NCBI GenBank assembly: GCA_025356925.1
Contig: JANXQE010000286.1
Location: forward strand, 1-5,418
Origin: Limisphaerales bacterium
GTDB taxonomy: Bacteria; Verrucomicrobiota; Verrucomicrobiia; Limisphaerales; UBA8199
Direction: 5' to 3'
Length of the DNA: 5,418 bases
The notes under the pieces are model-generated. The model saw only the letters and a list, made by a program, of their open reading frames with translations, did no database searches and was not told where the DNA came from. The position numbers and the translations under genes were made by a program. Below, one piece after another: positions 4,976 to 5,418 of this stretch; the first letter of the stretch is position 1, and each line of letters begins with the position of its first letter.

Positions 4976-5418
4976 GCGTGCCTGTCTTGCCACCCTGCCG
5001 GCGCGCGGACCTTCCTGTCCGCAGCGGGGCCAGAAGTTTTCGTGGTGCCGAGAATTCCGCGGGCTCCGTGTTGGTTGGTGTGCTCTGGTGCCTGGCTTTG
5101 CTCTCGGTCGTGGTGATTGGGGTGCTGCACACCGCCCGGATGGACCTGCTCGTCGTGAAGAATTATGGCGACCGCATCCAGGCTCATTACCTCGCTTTGG
5201 CTGGAATCGAGAAAGCCAAAGCGTTGCTCTACCAGGATGCCCGCCAGCGCAGCCGCAGCGCTCGCAATCACTCCGGCGGCCTGTCCGACTCCGCCGAGCA
5301 GTTCCGTGATGTTCGCTTTGGGCGCGGCCAATTCCGGGTGTTTCACCGGGGCCGGCCGGATGAAGGTGGCGGGATCCTTTATGGCGTGAGTGACGAGGAA
5401 AGCCGGCTCAACGTCAAC
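4972..5418 (+). CDS. gspK: Minor pseudopilin GspK, N-terminal part (3' end outside window)
   Basis: GspK is the largest minor pseudopilin and caps the pseudopilus tip. The frame stays open for 149 codons to the window edge. Full GspK is usually about 300-350 residues, so roughly half is visible. A 31-residue Arg-rich leader ends in NSAG. The mature protein then begins SVLVGVLWCLALLSVVVIGVLHTAR (from residue 32), a single membrane helix. Position +5 is Gly, consistent with the known absence of the conserved Glu in GspK. Next comes the family segment NYGDRIQAHYLALAGIEKAKALL (residues 64-86). The last visible residues, YGVSDEESRLNVN, match the conserved GspK motif in which Asp/Glu precede a Lys/Arg-Leu-Asn-x-Asn. 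ATG 4972 overlaps the gspJ stop as ATGA and has AGGAGG 6 bases upstream. gspL and gspM would be expected beyond the window. Confidence 0.92.
   Translation, partial: MSVPVLPPCRRADLPVRSGARSFRGAENSAGSVLVGVLWCLALLSVVVIGVLHTARMDLLVVKNYGDRIQAHYLALAGIEKAKALLYQDARQRSRSARNHSGGLSDSAEQFRDVRFGRGQFRVFHRGRPDEGGGILYGVSDEESRLNVN
5002..5026. repeat. Compact hairpin in the gspK leader
   Basis: GCGGAC (5005-5010) and GTCCGC (5017-5022) are perfect reverse complements around the loop CTTCCT. The stem extends by CGC (5002-5004) against GCG (5024-5026) with one bulged A at 5023. It lies in codons 11-19 of gspK. The layout of a three-pair CGC/GCG base, a bulged A on the 3' side and a six-pair upper stem is the same as in the inner hairpin of the gspH element, though the upper-stem sequences differ. 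A rho-independent terminator is unlikely because no T-run follows and the hairpin is inside a gene. Confidence 0.6.

Noticed and set aside
5002..5026. Rho-independent terminator between gspJ and gspK
   Set aside because: The hairpin lies inside gspK codons and is not followed by a T-run, and the tightly overlapping genes argue against termination here.
4899..5309. 136-residue plus-strand open frame overlapping gspK
   Set aside because: The frame starting at 4972 encodes recognisable GspK with a strong ribosome-binding site. This other frame is Arg/Pro-rich without a membrane segment or known motif.

Overview
This window lies inside a type II secretion system (T2SS) operon. Seven genes, all on the + strand, follow the canonical order: gspE (5' end outside the window), gspF, gspG, gspH, gspI, gspJ and gspK (3' end outside the window). 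Coding is almost continuous. Three junctions are 4-base ATGA overlaps (G/H, I/J, J/K), one is a GTGA overlap (E/F), and the only gaps are 11 bases (F/G) and 18 bases (H/I). No promoter, terminator, RNA gene, CRISPR array or transposase gene is visible, so the stretch is probably part of one longer transcript. The operon's gspC/D would lie upstream or elsewhere, and gspL/M probably downstream.

The genes form the motor and the pseudopilus of the machine. GspE is the cytoplasmic hexameric ATPase and GspF the inner-membrane platform it drives. GspG is the major pseudopilin. GspH, I, J and K are the minor pseudopilins that form the tip and initiate assembly. All five pseudopilins are expected to be processed by a prepilin peptidase that is not encoded here.

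The organism is a GC-rich bacterium. I favour Verrucomicrobiota (Pedosphaera/Limisphaerales-like). The 7-base TTTCGGA/TTCGGCC repeats and the use of Ala before the pseudopilin cleavage site (RAFTLIE-type) are, from my recollection of that phylum, common there. This is inference, because no marker gene is present.

The unexpected feature is in the leaders. GspG has an ordinary 13-residue leader, but GspH, GspI, GspJ and GspK have leaders of about 52, 50, 57 and 31 residues. Each long leader contains a palindromic or tandem repeat: a 77-base nested palindrome with 10-base terminal inverted repeats in gspH, a looser inverted repeat in gspI, a 7-base-period tandem repeat in gspJ and a compact hairpin in gspK. 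In I, J and K no ATG, GTG or TTG in the correct frame lies between the repeat and the cleavage site. In H only an implausible TTG does. The repeats therefore appear to be translated as part of segments that prepilin peptidase then removes. This suggests dispersed genomic repeats that settled, or were tolerated, in the discarded part of each minor pseudopilin. Otherwise the window is an ordinary T2SS operon.
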